DNA of 38,992 bases from a virus, in IMG/VR virus record IMGVR_UViG_3300021963_000006, positions 1-38,992 of that record; one strand, 5' to 3'. This document shows positions 28,605 to 37,707 of this stretch, in pieces (within the stretch, counting starts at the first letter, position 1; each line of letters begins with the position of its first letter). The notes under the pieces are model-generated. The model saw only the letters and a program-made list of their open reading frames with translations, was not told the origin of the DNA and did not search any database. The position numbers and the translations under genes are program-made.

Positions 28605-30794
28605 TTAGTCAATACTTGTTCTAATAACCGTAAAGGTTGTAGAATTAGTAGAAGCAGGAGTAGCCAACAAGCGTAGTGCTCCGCCACTTACATCTGCCGA
28701 GAATGTGGCTAATGCCACATTTGAATACATTTCTGCGTATGTTGTTATATAAGCAGTTGTTCCTTGTCTAAACAATAACGCTTCTAAAATATGTCTTTGA
28801 GTAGTGACATTATCTACCACGCTGATAACAGCCTTCATACCAAATCTGGTCGTAGTATTGATTGCCACAGGAGATATACTTGTAGTAGTTATTCCTTGAC
28901 TATCTAAAGTCCCTCGGTTGTCCAAAGCAACTGCGGCAAAGTTGGCATTTAGCGTAGAAGCATCCATAATACCTGTGGCACTGGATAAAACTAAATCACC
29001 AGTTGTAGTTGATATTGTATTATCTGTAGCAACAGCAATAGTGATATTACCAAAAGTTGATCCACCACCACCAGGCAATGCCCAAGATAAATTACCTACA
29101 CCGTCATTAGTTAGAACGGTGTTTGCGGCTCCTGCTGTTCCAGGTAATGAATAATATAAGTCACTGCCTGTTGGTGGAGCAATAAAATTACTAAAACCAT
29201 TGGTGCTGCCATTTATTTTTAGTCCGCCTGTTATTACACCTTGGAAATTACCAGTGCCATTTACATCTAAAGTATATGCTGGTGTAGCAGTAGCAACACC
29301 AAGATTACCACTATTAAACCATTGTGCTGTAGGACTAAACTGAAGTCTATTATCCGCAAAAGTAGGACCATAACTTAAACTCAATAGATCATCACTATCA
29401 TTCATTGTCAATAATGCTGTGCGTTCGCCAGTAGTCATAGCCAACTGCGTTAAACCGTCAAGTCCTTGATCTATATGTAATTCATATAATGGGCTGGTAT
29501 TATTGATACCTACTCTGTTGTTAGTAGCATCTACAAATAAAACTCCGCTATCAACACTTATACCTTTGGATATATCGAATCGACTATTAGCATAGTTGTA
29601 TAATATTTGAGCACCTGTATTAAAACGCATAGCACTATCAAAGGCACTATTGTCGCTGTTTAAGTTTAGATAATCTGCCTGAATATTGACAATAGAGTTG
29701 ATCTCTACAAATCCACTGGCACTATCTAATAATAAATCACCTGTAATAGTGTCTATTGTGTTATCAGTAGTTCCGCCTACTCTAATATTACCCGCTGTGA
29801 CACTGGCAAATGTTGGACCACTGGTTGTAGCAATATCCTGTGGTGTGCTTAAAGTCACAGCACCAGTTGAAGCACTGGCAATAATCTGATTGGCTGTGCC
29901 TGTAATACTGGTCACACCTGCTGATCCTGGATCAGTGTTAGTGATAGTAATAGTATCAGCATCAGTTCTGGTCACCGTAATACCAGTGCCACTGGCAAAT
30001 TTAACTGGGTCTATTGTAGAATCACTGCCTACCAAGTTTAAGTTAGCACCGCCAGTTGTAGCACTGGCGTTTTGTGTATAAGTTGTATTTGTATCTGGTG
30101 CGTTTATAGTGATTGTATTAGCATCTGTGGCAACAACCGTGACATTAGTTCCGCCAGCGAATTTAATAGTATCTGTAGTAGCATCACTGCCTACAAGATT
30201 TAAGTTAGCACCACCAGTAGTCACTGAAGCGTTTTGTGTATAAGTTGTATCCACATAACTCGAATTGATAGTAATCGTATTAGCATCAGTTCTACTCACC
30301 GTGACATTAGTGCCTGAAGCAAACTTTACACTATCGGTAGTTGAATCACTACCAACCAAATTTAAGTTAGCACCGCCACTTGTAGTCGCGGCATCAATAG
30401 TGTAAGTTGTGTTAAAATCGTTGTTGTTAGCCCAATACAATATACCATTACCATCAGTAGCCAATACCTGTGTGTTAGCACCATCGGCTAATGGGAATAA
30501 GTAATTACCCGTAGCCAACTGGTTTTGTATTGTAGTCACGCCTGTAGCACCACCAATGCTTACAGCAGTAGCACTACTAAACGCATTCACCGTGGTTGCG
30601 TTAAACGGCAACAAATTGAAACTGCTACAATCAGTTAAAATAGCACAGCCATTGACCGTTAGTGTTCCTGAGATAATAACATTGTCACCACTGGGAACAT
30701 AGTTATTGCCACCGCTATATAAAGTAGTATAATTGCTACTTGACACCGTTCCTGCTGGTGCTGTAGATCCGTATAATGAACTATTATCTGCCAT
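28605..30794 (-). CDS. Tail fibre protein (729 aa) with tandem repeats
   Basis: This 729-residue fibre starts MADNSSLYGSTAPAGTV. Residues 129-290 are three tandem 54-residue repeats, each starting TTYT and containing GGANLNLVGSD, KFA.GT and TITI. The TDNTI...GDL module follows. The C-terminal 95 residues (RFGMKAVISVVDNVTTQRHILEALLF then TAYITTYAEMYSNVALATF) belong to a domain I recall from marine and freshwater phage fibres. AAGGATAACCA is the ribosome site. It most likely forms the distal or proximal part of the fibre with the 924-residue protein next to it. Confidence 0.8.
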   Translation of the reverse strand: MADNSSLYGSTAPAGTVSSSNYTTLYSGGNNYVPSGDNVIISGTLTVNGCAILTDCSSFNLLPFNATTVNAFSSATAVSIGGATGVTTIQNQLATGNYLFPLADGANTQVLATDGNGILYWANNNDFNTTYTIDAATTSGGANLNLVGSDSTTDSVKFASGTNVTVSRTDANTITINSSYVDTTYTQNASVTTGGANLNLVGSDATTDTIKFAGGTNVTVVATDANTITINAPDTNTTYTQNASATTGGANLNLVGSDSTIDPVKFASGTGITVTRTDADTITITNTDPGSAGVTSITGTANQIIASASTGAVTLSTPQDIATTSGPTFASVTAGNIRVGGTTDNTIDTITGDLLLDSASGFVEINSIVNIQADYLNLNSDNSAFDSAMRFNTGAQILYNYANSRFDISKGISVDSGVLFVDATNNRVGINNTSPLYELHIDQGLDGLTQLAMTTGERTALLTMNDSDDLLSLSYGPTFADNRLQFSPTAQWFNSGNLGVATATPAYTLDVNGTGNFQGVITGGLKINGSTNGFSNFIAPPTGSDLYYSLPGTAGAANTVLTNDGVGNLSWALPGGGGSTFGNITIAVATDNTISTTTGDLVLSSATGIMDASTLNANFAAVALDNRGTLDSQGITTTSISPVAINTTTRFGMKAVISVVDNVTTQRHILEALLFRQGTTAYITTYAEMYSNVALATFSADVSGGALRLLATPASTNSTTFTVIRTSID
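29925..30410 (-). repeat. Three tandem 162-bp repeats in fibre gene
   Basis: Three 54-codon units (30249-30410, 30087-30248, 29925-30086) have highly similar nucleotides, especially over the GGANLNLVGSD coding part, in line with unequal crossing-over or slippage that changes fibre length. Confidence 0.88.
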
Positions 30795-30803
30795 TGGTTA
30801 TCC

Positions 30804-32015
30804 TTATTTGTAAGCGAAGTTTCTGTATTGACGAGGTTGCCATACACTGGTCAATTTAGTATGACCGCCACTCCACTTACCTAAATTGTTTTGATCTTCT
30901 ACGATGTTGTATGCGTTCTCAAACTTTTGAGCATATACCTGAGCATCTTCGCTATTATGGCGTTTGATGTAGTATTCACGCAGGGTAGCATAAACATAAC
31001 CTTCTGCCCAAGTCTGTAGAACAGCATTAGTTTGAACGGTTTGTCCTGTTAGATAGATGTTAGTTATTGTGCCACCTTGTGGGCTTGTGCCTCCAGTGAC
31101 TAAAACTTTGATACTGGTAGAACTTGTTAGTTCGGTGACCACTGCCGAAGTAAAGCCTGTGCCTAAACTACCTGTGCCTGCTGTAGCGGTTATTTTACTA
31201 CCAACATTTAATCCTGTTGTATCTGTCATACCAGTAATAGCAATAGTCCAAGGACCACTACCGCTTATTGGATTTACTGAACCTGTAGCACTGATTAGTT
31301 CATCTGCCACTGGACTGAATAACAACTGCCAAGCACGATAGTAATACATATTGATTAGATCGCCTTGAGCAACATAAGGTAAGAATTGATACTTGTCTGC
31401 TACTTCACTAAACTTACCACGGATTACATTAGGCACATTTACTGGTTGTAGATATAACTGAGCAATCATACCCTGAGTAATAATATCTCTGTCACCGATA
31501 CGGTCATAGACAATCCAAGGACCTGTTTGACTGCTGTCATTAGCACCTGAAGAAAATAAGATAGTTCCTGAAACCGTGCCAGTATTAGCCAAACTTAAAG
31601 TGACTACACTACCACTACCACCACCGCCTGTGATGTTATTGATAACTGCGTTAGTAGCAATACCAGTTCCTGACACAACCATACCTGTAGATATTTGTTG
31701 TGCTGGCGTTGATGTCAAAGTAATAGTATATTGACTTGAAGTGCCTGTGGCAGTTGCGGTTGTATTGACCTGTGTTCCTTGCTTAAAGAACAAGATGGGT
31801 TTGTTCATATCACCTGGAATAGGCACTCTACCATTAGCATCAGCGATACCAATGTTTTCAATAGCATATGGATCACAGCGAAGTGCTGGAAGTTCAATGT
31901 TTCTCATTGACATCTCTGCCATAAAAATACATTTCTTTATTTCAGCATCATTAGTTGAGCCAGTAAAGTCTTTGATGAATGTGACAAGGTCGTCAGCGGT
32001 TGGGATTACAAACAT
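30804..32015 (-). CDS. Head-tail connector/adaptor-like protein split by two beta modules
   Basis: This 403-residue protein is built of three core parts (residues 1-83, 157-241, 323-403) interrupted by two Ser/Thr/Gly-rich inserts (84-156 and 242-322). The core starts MFVIPTADDLVTFIKDFTG, continues GPWIVYDRIGDRDIITQGMIAQLYLQPV and ends with a helix (LQTWAEGYVYATLREYYIKRHN). This resembles podovirus head-tail adaptor or tail-tubular proteins. The inserts probably decorate the surface without disturbing the core. TAGAGGACACTAATA precedes the ATG. It follows the 195-residue gene by 2 bases. The adaptor label is by position and fold pattern. Confidence 0.65.
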   Translation of the reverse strand: MFVIPTADDLVTFIKDFTGSTNDAEIKKCIFMAEMSMRNIELPALRCDPYAIENIGIADANGRVPIPGDMNKPILFFKQGTQVNTTATATGTSSQYTITLTSTPAQQISTGMVVSGTGIATNAVINNITGGGGSGSVVTLSLANTGTVSGTILFSSGANDSSQTGPWIVYDRIGDRDIITQGMIAQLYLQPVNVPNVIRGKFSEVADKYQFLPYVAQGDLINMYYYRAWQLLFSPVADELISATGSVNPISGSGPWTIAITGMTDTTGLNVGSKITATAGTGSLGTGFTSAVVTELTSSTSIKVLVTGGTSPQGGTITNIYLTGQTVQTNAVLQTWAEGYVYATLREYYIKRHNSEDAQVYAQKFENAYNIVEDQNNLGKWSGGHTKLTSVWQPRQYRNFAYK

Positions 32016-32017
32016 TA

Positions 32018-32605
32018 TTAGTGTCCTCTAAAGTATTTTTTCTCGCCTTTTTTCGTAGGATAAGGCACATCTATGGGAATAGGTAATTTACCTCCTGGGT
32101 AGCAAACATATTCTGGGTATTCGTGTTGAACAACTTTGTAAAACTGGGCTTTAAGTGTTCTGTCATTTTTGATAGCGTTCCAAGGTATTCCATCAAAGTA
32201 TTGGTCACTGATGCGGATACTAACAACCGTGGGCAATTCCATCCATTTGTATTGTAGTTTGCCATCATCACCTATAGGTGCTAACGGATCAGGTATTCCA
32301 AGTTCGGCAGCGTGTCTGTAGTTCTTTACTCTGAGTTTAACTTCATCTGTGTTTTGTTGTTCTCTGCGGATATAAAACTTACCATCTTCTCTGCCAGTAG
32401 TGACAATGATATTACCACTCTTATTTGTGTCAGTTCTTTTCCAATCACCTTTTAATGAGTTATACAAGTCATTATTACCAGACAATAATTTATCAGCCAC
32501 GCCATTATGCGTAGAGATCATACCACCGTGGTCTTGTCTCCAATAATCGTGATTCTTTTCTGGGTCTTTGTCATCCAGATATTCAGGTTGATTTAAGTCG
32601 TTCAT
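32018..32605 (-). CDS. Conserved hypothetical head-region protein (195 aa)
   Basis: This 195-residue hydrophilic protein starts MNDLNQPEYLDDKDPEKNHDYW. The C-terminal part VSIRISDQYFDGIPWNAIKNDRTLKAQFYKVV and EYPEYVCYPGGKLPIPIDVPYP looks like a conserved phage module I recall from pelagic podoviruses without known function. The ATG is two bases after TAAATAATA, itself just after the terminator following the capsid gene. It stands between the capsid and connector genes, so head completion or tail attachment is plausible. Confidence 0.78.
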   Translation of the reverse strand: MNDLNQPEYLDDKDPEKNHDYWRQDHGGMISTHNGVADKLLSGNNDLYNSLKGDWKRTDTNKSGNIIVTTGREDGKFYIRREQQNTDEVKLRVKNYRHAAELGIPDPLAPIGDDGKLQYKWMELPTVVSIRISDQYFDGIPWNAIKNDRTLKAQFYKVVQHEYPEYVCYPGGKLPIPIDVPYPTKKGEKKYFRGH

Positions 32606-32607
32606 AG

Positions 32608-32616
32608 TATTATTTA
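32608..32616 (-). promoter_or_regulatory. Late motif TAAATAATA after capsid terminator
   Basis: This exact minus-strand copy lies between the capsid terminator and the ATG at 32605, where transcription must restart. Confidence 0.65.
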
Positions 32617-32619
32617 GCC

Positions 32620-32647
32620 AAACAAAAGGGCAACCGAAGTTGCCCTT
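32620..32647 (-). terminator. Rho-independent terminator after the capsid gene
   Basis: Perfect 9-bp stem AAGGGCAAC/GTTGCCCTT (32626-32634, 32639-32647) closes a TTCG tetraloop as read on the minus strand and is followed by TTGTTTGG. Termination just after a capsid gene gives a short, abundant capsid message. Confidence 0.88.
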
Positions 32648-32670
32648 GTCACTTATAATCTTATAAAGAT

Positions 32671-33846
32671 TTAAGGTGTGACATCGCCAGGACCGAAGTT
32701 TGTGCGAGTGACCAAAGCGGCAGGACGAGCACCAGGTAAAGAACTCTGGGCTGTTGTGCCTGCTGTGATGTTGTTTAGAACACCAACGCCTGCTGGGTTG
32801 CGAACGATCAAAGTTCCTTCCATAATAAATTGGTCTAATGACGCATCAGCGTTCGAGAAGACTTCATTATTTGGTCCAAGATCACGCAATGAACCCCATT
32901 GTAGCACATCCTCATTTAAGAAGTAGATGCTGTTAGGGTTGATTTGGTCCATAATCCAACTATCCATAATCTCATAAGTGTAATTAAAGTCACCCTCATA
33001 AGTTTGGATTGTATCGCCACGGGCAGAATCAACACGATTGATACCACGGCTTTGCGTGATGTTATCGCTGATTGATGTGCGTAGGCTTGTTGGAGCAACT
33101 ACGGTGCGGATTTTAGCGTTATAACGCTGTTCAGCAACCGTGACCAACTGCTTGTATAACGCAGGGCTGAAATACTGGTTAGTAAATGTGCCTGTGTAGA
33201 ATACATTACCGTTAGCATAAACGCGAAGTGCGTTAGTAGCCTGAACTACGCTGTCAGTATCTTCGTTGTTGATGTTTGTATCCAAACCACTTGCTGTGCC
33301 GCTTGTAGTGTTGAATGACATTGTGCCAGCGAAAGAGTTCAATGAACCCATACGACGACCTGTTTGACCACTTGGCAAACCACTTGCTGTTCCGCTTTGA
33401 CCAGCGTATTTTGTTCCGATTTGGTCAGCACGAACTAATTGTTGTTCAACGTCGAACATCAATTCAATAAGTTGTTTTACCTCTTGATATTGTTGAGGAT
33501 CGCCACCACTTTGTAGAACAGCACGAGCAGTTCCAGAAGCCGCAATAACGGTGCTGAAAATCTGTGTGTAGTTGCCCAAGTTATAGCGTTGATTGCTCTC
33601 TGCTTGACTTGTAGATACCGTAGCACCTTCAACTTGTGCTTGAACTTGTGGAGCACGATAGATGTCATCAGTCCATAGTGGCAAAGTAGAATTTACTTTA
33701 CGCTTTTTGGACATAGCCATATTTAATACTGGTGTGTCGTCCTTGACACGATTAGACACATCGAGGTCTAAATCCTTGACAACGATGTCAGCACTATAAG
33801 GTAGTGTTGTGCCATTGCCAATTTGACTTGTTGTAATTTCTGCCAT
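32671..33846 (-). CDS. Major capsid protein (SU10/DUF5309 type)
   Basis: This 391-residue protein has VKDDTPVLNMAMSKKRKVN (residues about 35-53) and LPLWTDDIYRAP...VEGA (about 55-75), the signature of the HK97-fold capsid family represented by Sulfolobales-independent SU10-type capsids (PF17236). YAGQSGTASGLPSG and RVDSARGDTIQTYEGDFNYTYEI follow in the body. The C-terminal region is Ala/Thr/Gly-rich. No decoration domain is fused. The ATG follows AAAGGAAAATAAA. It follows the scaffold gene and precedes a strong terminator. Confidence is high from sequence pattern and position. Confidence 0.92.
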   Translation of the reverse strand: MAEITTSQIGNGTTLPYSADIVVKDLDLDVSNRVKDDTPVLNMAMSKKRKVNSTLPLWTDDIYRAPQVQAQVEGATVSTSQAESNQRYNLGNYTQIFSTVIAASGTARAVLQSGGDPQQYQEVKQLIELMFDVEQQLVRADQIGTKYAGQSGTASGLPSGQTGRRMGSLNSFAGTMSFNTTSGTASGLDTNINNEDTDSVVQATNALRVYANGNVFYTGTFTNQYFSPALYKQLVTVAEQRYNAKIRTVVAPTSLRTSISDNITQSRGINRVDSARGDTIQTYEGDFNYTYEIMDSWIMDQINPNSIYFLNEDVLQWGSLRDLGPNNEVFSNADASLDQFIMEGTLIVRNPAGVGVLNNITAGTTAQSSLPGARPAALVTRTNFGPGDVTP

Positions 33847-33870
33847 TTTATTTTCCTTTAATAATGGTTT

Positions 33871-35037
33871 TTATCTTCCACCTCTTGATGCTCTAATTCT
33901 ACTGAGTTGAGCAACTAAAAGGTTATCAGCGGCTTTCTTGTCGCCTTTATTGGCTTGCTCACGAAGTTTGCCTATGTCATCACCAGAGTTTTTGCCTGTT
34001 GTGGCACCCTTGCGACTGGTTAGTGCTGCCATAGAAGAACCTGCGGATTTTGTCGTTGGTTTATCTCTGTAGCGAAGACCATCACGGACTAAACTCAAAA
34101 GGGCTTCGTCACTGCTGATTAGGTCTATATTAGGAACACCTGGAATGATCTCGTCTTTAGCATTCTTCCAAAGTTTGCTAACCTTATCACGAACTTCATT
34201 ATAGACATATTCGTTTTTCAACTCTTTGTCTGTAAATCCTTTTCGTGCCGCATCTAATCGTTCGGCTACTTGCTGACTACGCACTTGTCTGAACTGATCA
34301 ACCGCAGGTTTAATCTGTGCGATAACCTGTTGTTGTTGCTGTATCCAGCGTTCATTCTGTGCCATACTCGCTTGTATCCTTGCGATAGCCGCAGGATCAT
34401 TTGTTCTTGCCATTTGTTGCTGGAATGTAAGATTATAATTTTGTGTTTTCAAAATCTCATCATACGCCTGCTGTAATTTTGGCTGAACGGTAAATTCCAT
34501 TGCTAAAGTTAAACCTTCTTGTCTGGCTTGTGTATCTTTAAGATACTCGTCAAACTCTGCTCGTTCTATCTTTAACTGCCTTGCTTCTTCGTGTATTGCT
34601 GAACCTTGTCCTAAAATGGCTGCGGCTTTCTTGGCATCTATAACTACTTCTTTACCGTTCTTCATAAACTTGAACTTGGCGTTCGGGTTAGTTTCTGCGA
34701 ATTCGATAAAATCAATAAGTTCGTCTGCTGAAGAATCATTACTATCAGTGCTTACCTCTTCAGGGGCTACTGCTTCTTGATCGTCGCTGGCTTCTTCTGG
34801 AGCAAAGATATCATCAACTTCTGGCACAGCATCACTGCTGTCTGTTGCCACAGGGCTTGATGGCTGCTCTGCCTCTCCATCTGTTCCTGTCGCAGTTGGT
34901 TTAGTAGCACCAATTTGATTACGCAATGTGCTTTCACGCATCGCGGTCATTTTAGCGGCTATTGAGTCTAAACTCGGAACTGCTTGTGATTGAGTGACCG
35001 CACCTGTATCGGTGTTAGGACTAATCGTATCTGTCAT
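33871..35037 (-). CDS. Scaffolding protein
   Basis: This 388-residue protein precedes the capsid gene. Residues about 60-125 are very acidic (DIFAPEEASDDQEAVAPEE), 150-280 form a Gln/Glu/Lys-rich coiled coil (IARIQASMAQNERWIQQQQQ), and the C-terminus is basic (NLLVAQLSRIRASRGGR), as expected for the capsid-binding end of a scaffold. AAAGGAAATAGAA is the ribosome site. It would shape the procapsid and exit before or during packaging. No protease motif is seen, so it is probably recycled and not self-cleaved. Confidence 0.85.
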   Translation of the reverse strand: MTDTISPNTDTGAVTQSQAVPSLDSIAAKMTAMRESTLRNQIGATKPTATGTDGEAEQPSSPVATDSSDAVPEVDDIFAPEEASDDQEAVAPEEVSTDSNDSSADELIDFIEFAETNPNAKFKFMKNGKEVVIDAKKAAAILGQGSAIHEEARQLKIERAEFDEYLKDTQARQEGLTLAMEFTVQPKLQQAYDEILKTQNYNLTFQQQMARTNDPAAIARIQASMAQNERWIQQQQQVIAQIKPAVDQFRQVRSQQVAERLDAARKGFTDKELKNEYVYNEVRDKVSKLWKNAKDEIIPGVPNIDLISSDEALLSLVRDGLRYRDKPTTKSAGSSMAALTSRKGATTGKNSGDDIGKLREQANKGDKKAADNLLVAQLSRIRASRGGR

Positions 35038-35048
35038 TTCTATTTCCT

Positions 35049-35393
35049 TTATTCAGTATCGGGCACTTCATTAGTGCTTACGATACGGTTTTTTAAGTAG
35101 GCAGCCCTTTTGAGGCTACTTACAAAACTATCAATACCTACAAGTTGATTACATAACGCAACTCGTTGAGTATCATCTGCTGGAGTGTGACCACGCATAT
35201 CTGCTAACTGGTCTGTCACTTCAAACTTAAAATGGTGTATGAACATAGCCAAATCCTTATTTGTCAATAAGTTTTCAGCCTGTGTCCCATAATGCCTTAT
35301 CCTGTCTTTTTGGGCTGGAGTAAGGTTCTTAAAACTTGTCAAATCTAAATTCAATTTGGAGTTATAAAACTCCACCGTGGTATCGTTTATCAT
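35049..35393 (-). CDS. Hypothetical head-gene-cluster protein (114 aa)
   Basis: This 114-residue helical protein starts MINDTTVEFYNSKLNLDLTS and contains LAMFIHHFKFEVTDQLADMRGHT and FVSSLKRAAYLKNRI. It sits between portal and scaffold genes and recurs, from memory, in related podoviruses without a function. The ATG is two bases after a TAAATAATA motif, without a classical ribosome site. It may help procapsid assembly. No signal or membrane segment is seen. Confidence 0.78.
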   Translation of the reverse strand: MINDTTVEFYNSKLNLDLTSFKNLTPAQKDRIRHYGTQAENLLTNKDLAMFIHHFKFEVTDQLADMRGHTPADDTQRVALCNQLVGIDSFVSSLKRAAYLKNRIVSTNEVPDTE

Positions 35394-35395
35394 AA

Positions 35396-35404
35396 TATTA
35401 TTTA
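35396..35404 (-). promoter_or_regulatory. Late motif TAAATAATA
   Basis: This exact minus-strand copy sits two bases before the ATG at 35393, in the short gap after the portal gene. Confidence 0.6.
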
Positions 35405-35410
35405 TGTTGT

Positions 35411-37672
35411 TTAACTATATACTTTTGGAGTTCCTTGTGCCAATGCCATTAAATCTAACTGCGATTCAGCGTCAGTGCCTTCCATCTCGGCTTTGATCTG
35501 TTGTGTCTTCATATCATCCAATGCCGCACTTGACAAGCGTTTCTTATCTTCTGGGCTTGGTTCTTTGTTCTTCATTGCTTCAGCACCTGCTTTAATCATT
35601 GCTTGGACTTCTTCGTCACTTGGCAAATAAGTATCGCAGTCTTTAACACCTAAAACATAAAGAGTGTCAGCAAAAGGCTTCTTGACCTTTTTATACACTT
35701 CTGGAGTTAGAGTGCCACTGCTGACCATTTGCTGTGTTGTAGCATATAAATCTGCCTGACATTTTTGAATAATCTGTAATCTGCCTAATGCGTTTTCTTC
35801 ACTCATCATACCTAAAGCAAGTTCAGTGTGAATCTGTTTGCGTTCGCAGAAGTTCATATCGTCCCAAGCCTGATAGTCAAGGAATTCTGGTTTCTTGTCA
35901 GGGTGGAATGTTGATGCTAACTTTTTAACACCATAGTCATCGCCATATTGTATTAGTGTTCTCCAAACCAACCATAATGCTTCTTTCAAACCTTCAGCAC
36001 TATTACGGACAATGTTGTCCTGAATAATCTGGTTAGGTGTAAGTGCCATCTGTAGTTTAATACCACTATTACCTGGTGCCATAACTTCTGGGTTGAACAC
36101 ATCTGTAGGCTGTGTCATACCAACTAATGCCATTGTATCTTTGGCAATACGTTCCATAGCAGTTTCCAAGAACTGAAGATTACCACTTGGTGGTGGGATT
36201 TGATAGACATCTTTAGTTGGATCAAACTTTGAATCTAAAATAAAGATTGCTGATTCGCCATCTTGTAGCATTTCAAAGTCAAGTCTATCAGGTTTAACAC
36301 CTAATCGTGGAGTAGCAGTTAGTAAGCCTAACTGAATCTCTGCTCTGGCTGCTGATGTATTATATTCTTGTGCTGGAACAACTGATTCTGCTACACTCAT
36401 ACCATAGAAGTTTCCTGGCAATGGACGAGGACACATATTAGCCACAGGAATAAACTCAACTTCTCTGGCACTGATAATATAACTACCTGAGTATATAATC
36501 TCAATAAGTTCTAACTCACCATCACCGTCAATGTCAAATCTGTTCCAAGCAGTGACAATACTAACAATACGGCTGTCTTGGTCTTGTGCGGAACTACTGC
36601 TAACTGGCAAGCCCATAACAGGCACACTATCACGTGCGTGAATAGCCAAGTTGTTTAATACGCTACCTGCTTGGTAAGCACCACTTTGGTTGTATTCAGC
36701 GTGAGTGCGGAATAATTCTAAATCAATATCAGGATATAACTCCATTGCTTCCTGTATGGTCATTGGGTCATAATACCCGCAGAATGGTTGATCTTTAATC
36801 TCGGGCACCGTTGGGTCACATAACCAATAGTGTTGTGCGATTGGGTGAAACTTGATGTTGATACTATAACCAGTTAGTTTATACTTGGCTTTGTATATTG
36901 TGTTTCTTGCCACAGCATCATCTAATACTGATTTCTCAGCATCAATGTTGATGTTTTGTAAATCTTCTTCTACCATCAAATCTTCGCCTTCGGCAAAACC
37001 AGCCAAGGCACTTTCTAAATGGTCTTTACCCATTTGTGCTCGTTCAGGTCCAAGATTTTGTTGGATTTCTGCCATAGCCTTTTCCATATCAATACTGACT
37101 TGGCGTTTGCTTTGGCGTAATGCTGTCAAACCACTTTCAGCGGCTTGTTGCTCAAATGCTCGTAATTGGTCATTAGTTCCCTGTGTTTCAACATATCTAA
37201 CAATCTGCTCTCTAACAGGCTTGATCATCATCATACCGTTTTTGTGTAAGTTAGCATCCATAATCCAACGCTCTAAAATAAAGTGCGGATCATTCATTTG
37301 ATTGACAACTTTGCTGACCATATCAGTGGCTTGTCTTGCGGCTATTTCGTCATCTTCTCCGTCGGCTACAAACTCAAAGTTTATTTCACCACCAGGCATT
37401 AAACCTTTAGCGATAACTGCTGTAGCATAATCTACAACTGGTTTTACGGTTGGGTGAATATAGTCAATGCCATTTACTGGTGCTGTAGAATTAGTCACAG
37501 CCAAGCATAGATAGTGATAGTCGGCACTTCTATTTACAGCATTTTTAGTAGCCAAATAACGTAAGTATGCCGCCATCTTGACATCTAATAAGTTCTTCAA
37601 ACGCACAAAGTTGGCGTTTTGCTTTCTGTTCTTATTGATGTCTTCAAGAACGGTGTTTTTTATGTCTAACAT
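35411..37672 (-). CDS. Portal protein (P22-like)
   Basis: This 753-residue protein is near the size of the P22 portal (725). It starts MLDIKNTVLEDINKNRKQNANF. KPVVDYATAVIAKGLMPGGE, PHFILERWIMDANLHKNGMMMIKP and NTSAARAEIQLGLLTATPRLGVKP resemble portal clip and wing parts. Residues 195-235 form a charged helix, and the last 90 residues are a Lys/Glu-rich helix that may be the barrel. It forms the DNA channel at one capsid vertex and docks the terminase. TAAAGGTAATTACCCAAT precedes the ATG, with TAAATAATA about 27 bases upstream. Portal, scaffold and capsid are adjacent. Confidence 0.9.
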   Translation of the reverse strand: MLDIKNTVLEDINKNRKQNANFVRLKNLLDVKMAAYLRYLATKNAVNRSADYHYLCLAVTNSTAPVNGIDYIHPTVKPVVDYATAVIAKGLMPGGEINFEFVADGEDDEIAARQATDMVSKVVNQMNDPHFILERWIMDANLHKNGMMMIKPVREQIVRYVETQGTNDQLRAFEQQAAESGLTALRQSKRQVSIDMEKAMAEIQQNLGPERAQMGKDHLESALAGFAEGEDLMVEEDLQNINIDAEKSVLDDAVARNTIYKAKYKLTGYSINIKFHPIAQHYWLCDPTVPEIKDQPFCGYYDPMTIQEAMELYPDIDLELFRTHAEYNQSGAYQAGSVLNNLAIHARDSVPVMGLPVSSSSAQDQDSRIVSIVTAWNRFDIDGDGELELIEIIYSGSYIISAREVEFIPVANMCPRPLPGNFYGMSVAESVVPAQEYNTSAARAEIQLGLLTATPRLGVKPDRLDFEMLQDGESAIFILDSKFDPTKDVYQIPPPSGNLQFLETAMERIAKDTMALVGMTQPTDVFNPEVMAPGNSGIKLQMALTPNQIIQDNIVRNSAEGLKEALWLVWRTLIQYGDDYGVKKLASTFHPDKKPEFLDYQAWDDMNFCERKQIHTELALGMMSEENALGRLQIIQKCQADLYATTQQMVSSGTLTPEVYKKVKKPFADTLYVLGVKDCDTYLPSDEEVQAMIKAGAEAMKNKEPSPEDKKRLSSAALDDMKTQQIKAEMEGTDAESQLDLMALAQGTPKVYS

Positions 37673-37698
37673 ATTGGGTAATTACCTTTAGTTTATTG

Positions 37699-37707
37699 TA
37701 TTATTTA
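37699..37707 (-). promoter_or_regulatory. Late motif TAAATAATA upstream of the portal gene
   Basis: This exact copy overlaps the stop of the 43-residue gene and lies 26 bases before the portal ATG, with an AAAGG ribosome site between, so it is well placed for a promoter. Confidence 0.65.

Noticed and set aside
26358-31341. Several plus-strand reading frames of 60-130 residues opposite fibre and connector genes
   Set aside because: They lie wholly inside confident minus-strand genes, are Val/Pro/Leu-rich antisense readings and lack ribosome sites.
4517-37707. TAAATAATA as a T4-type late promoter
   Set aside because: The T4 core is TATAAATA, and no gp55-like sigma or gp45 clamp gene is visible.
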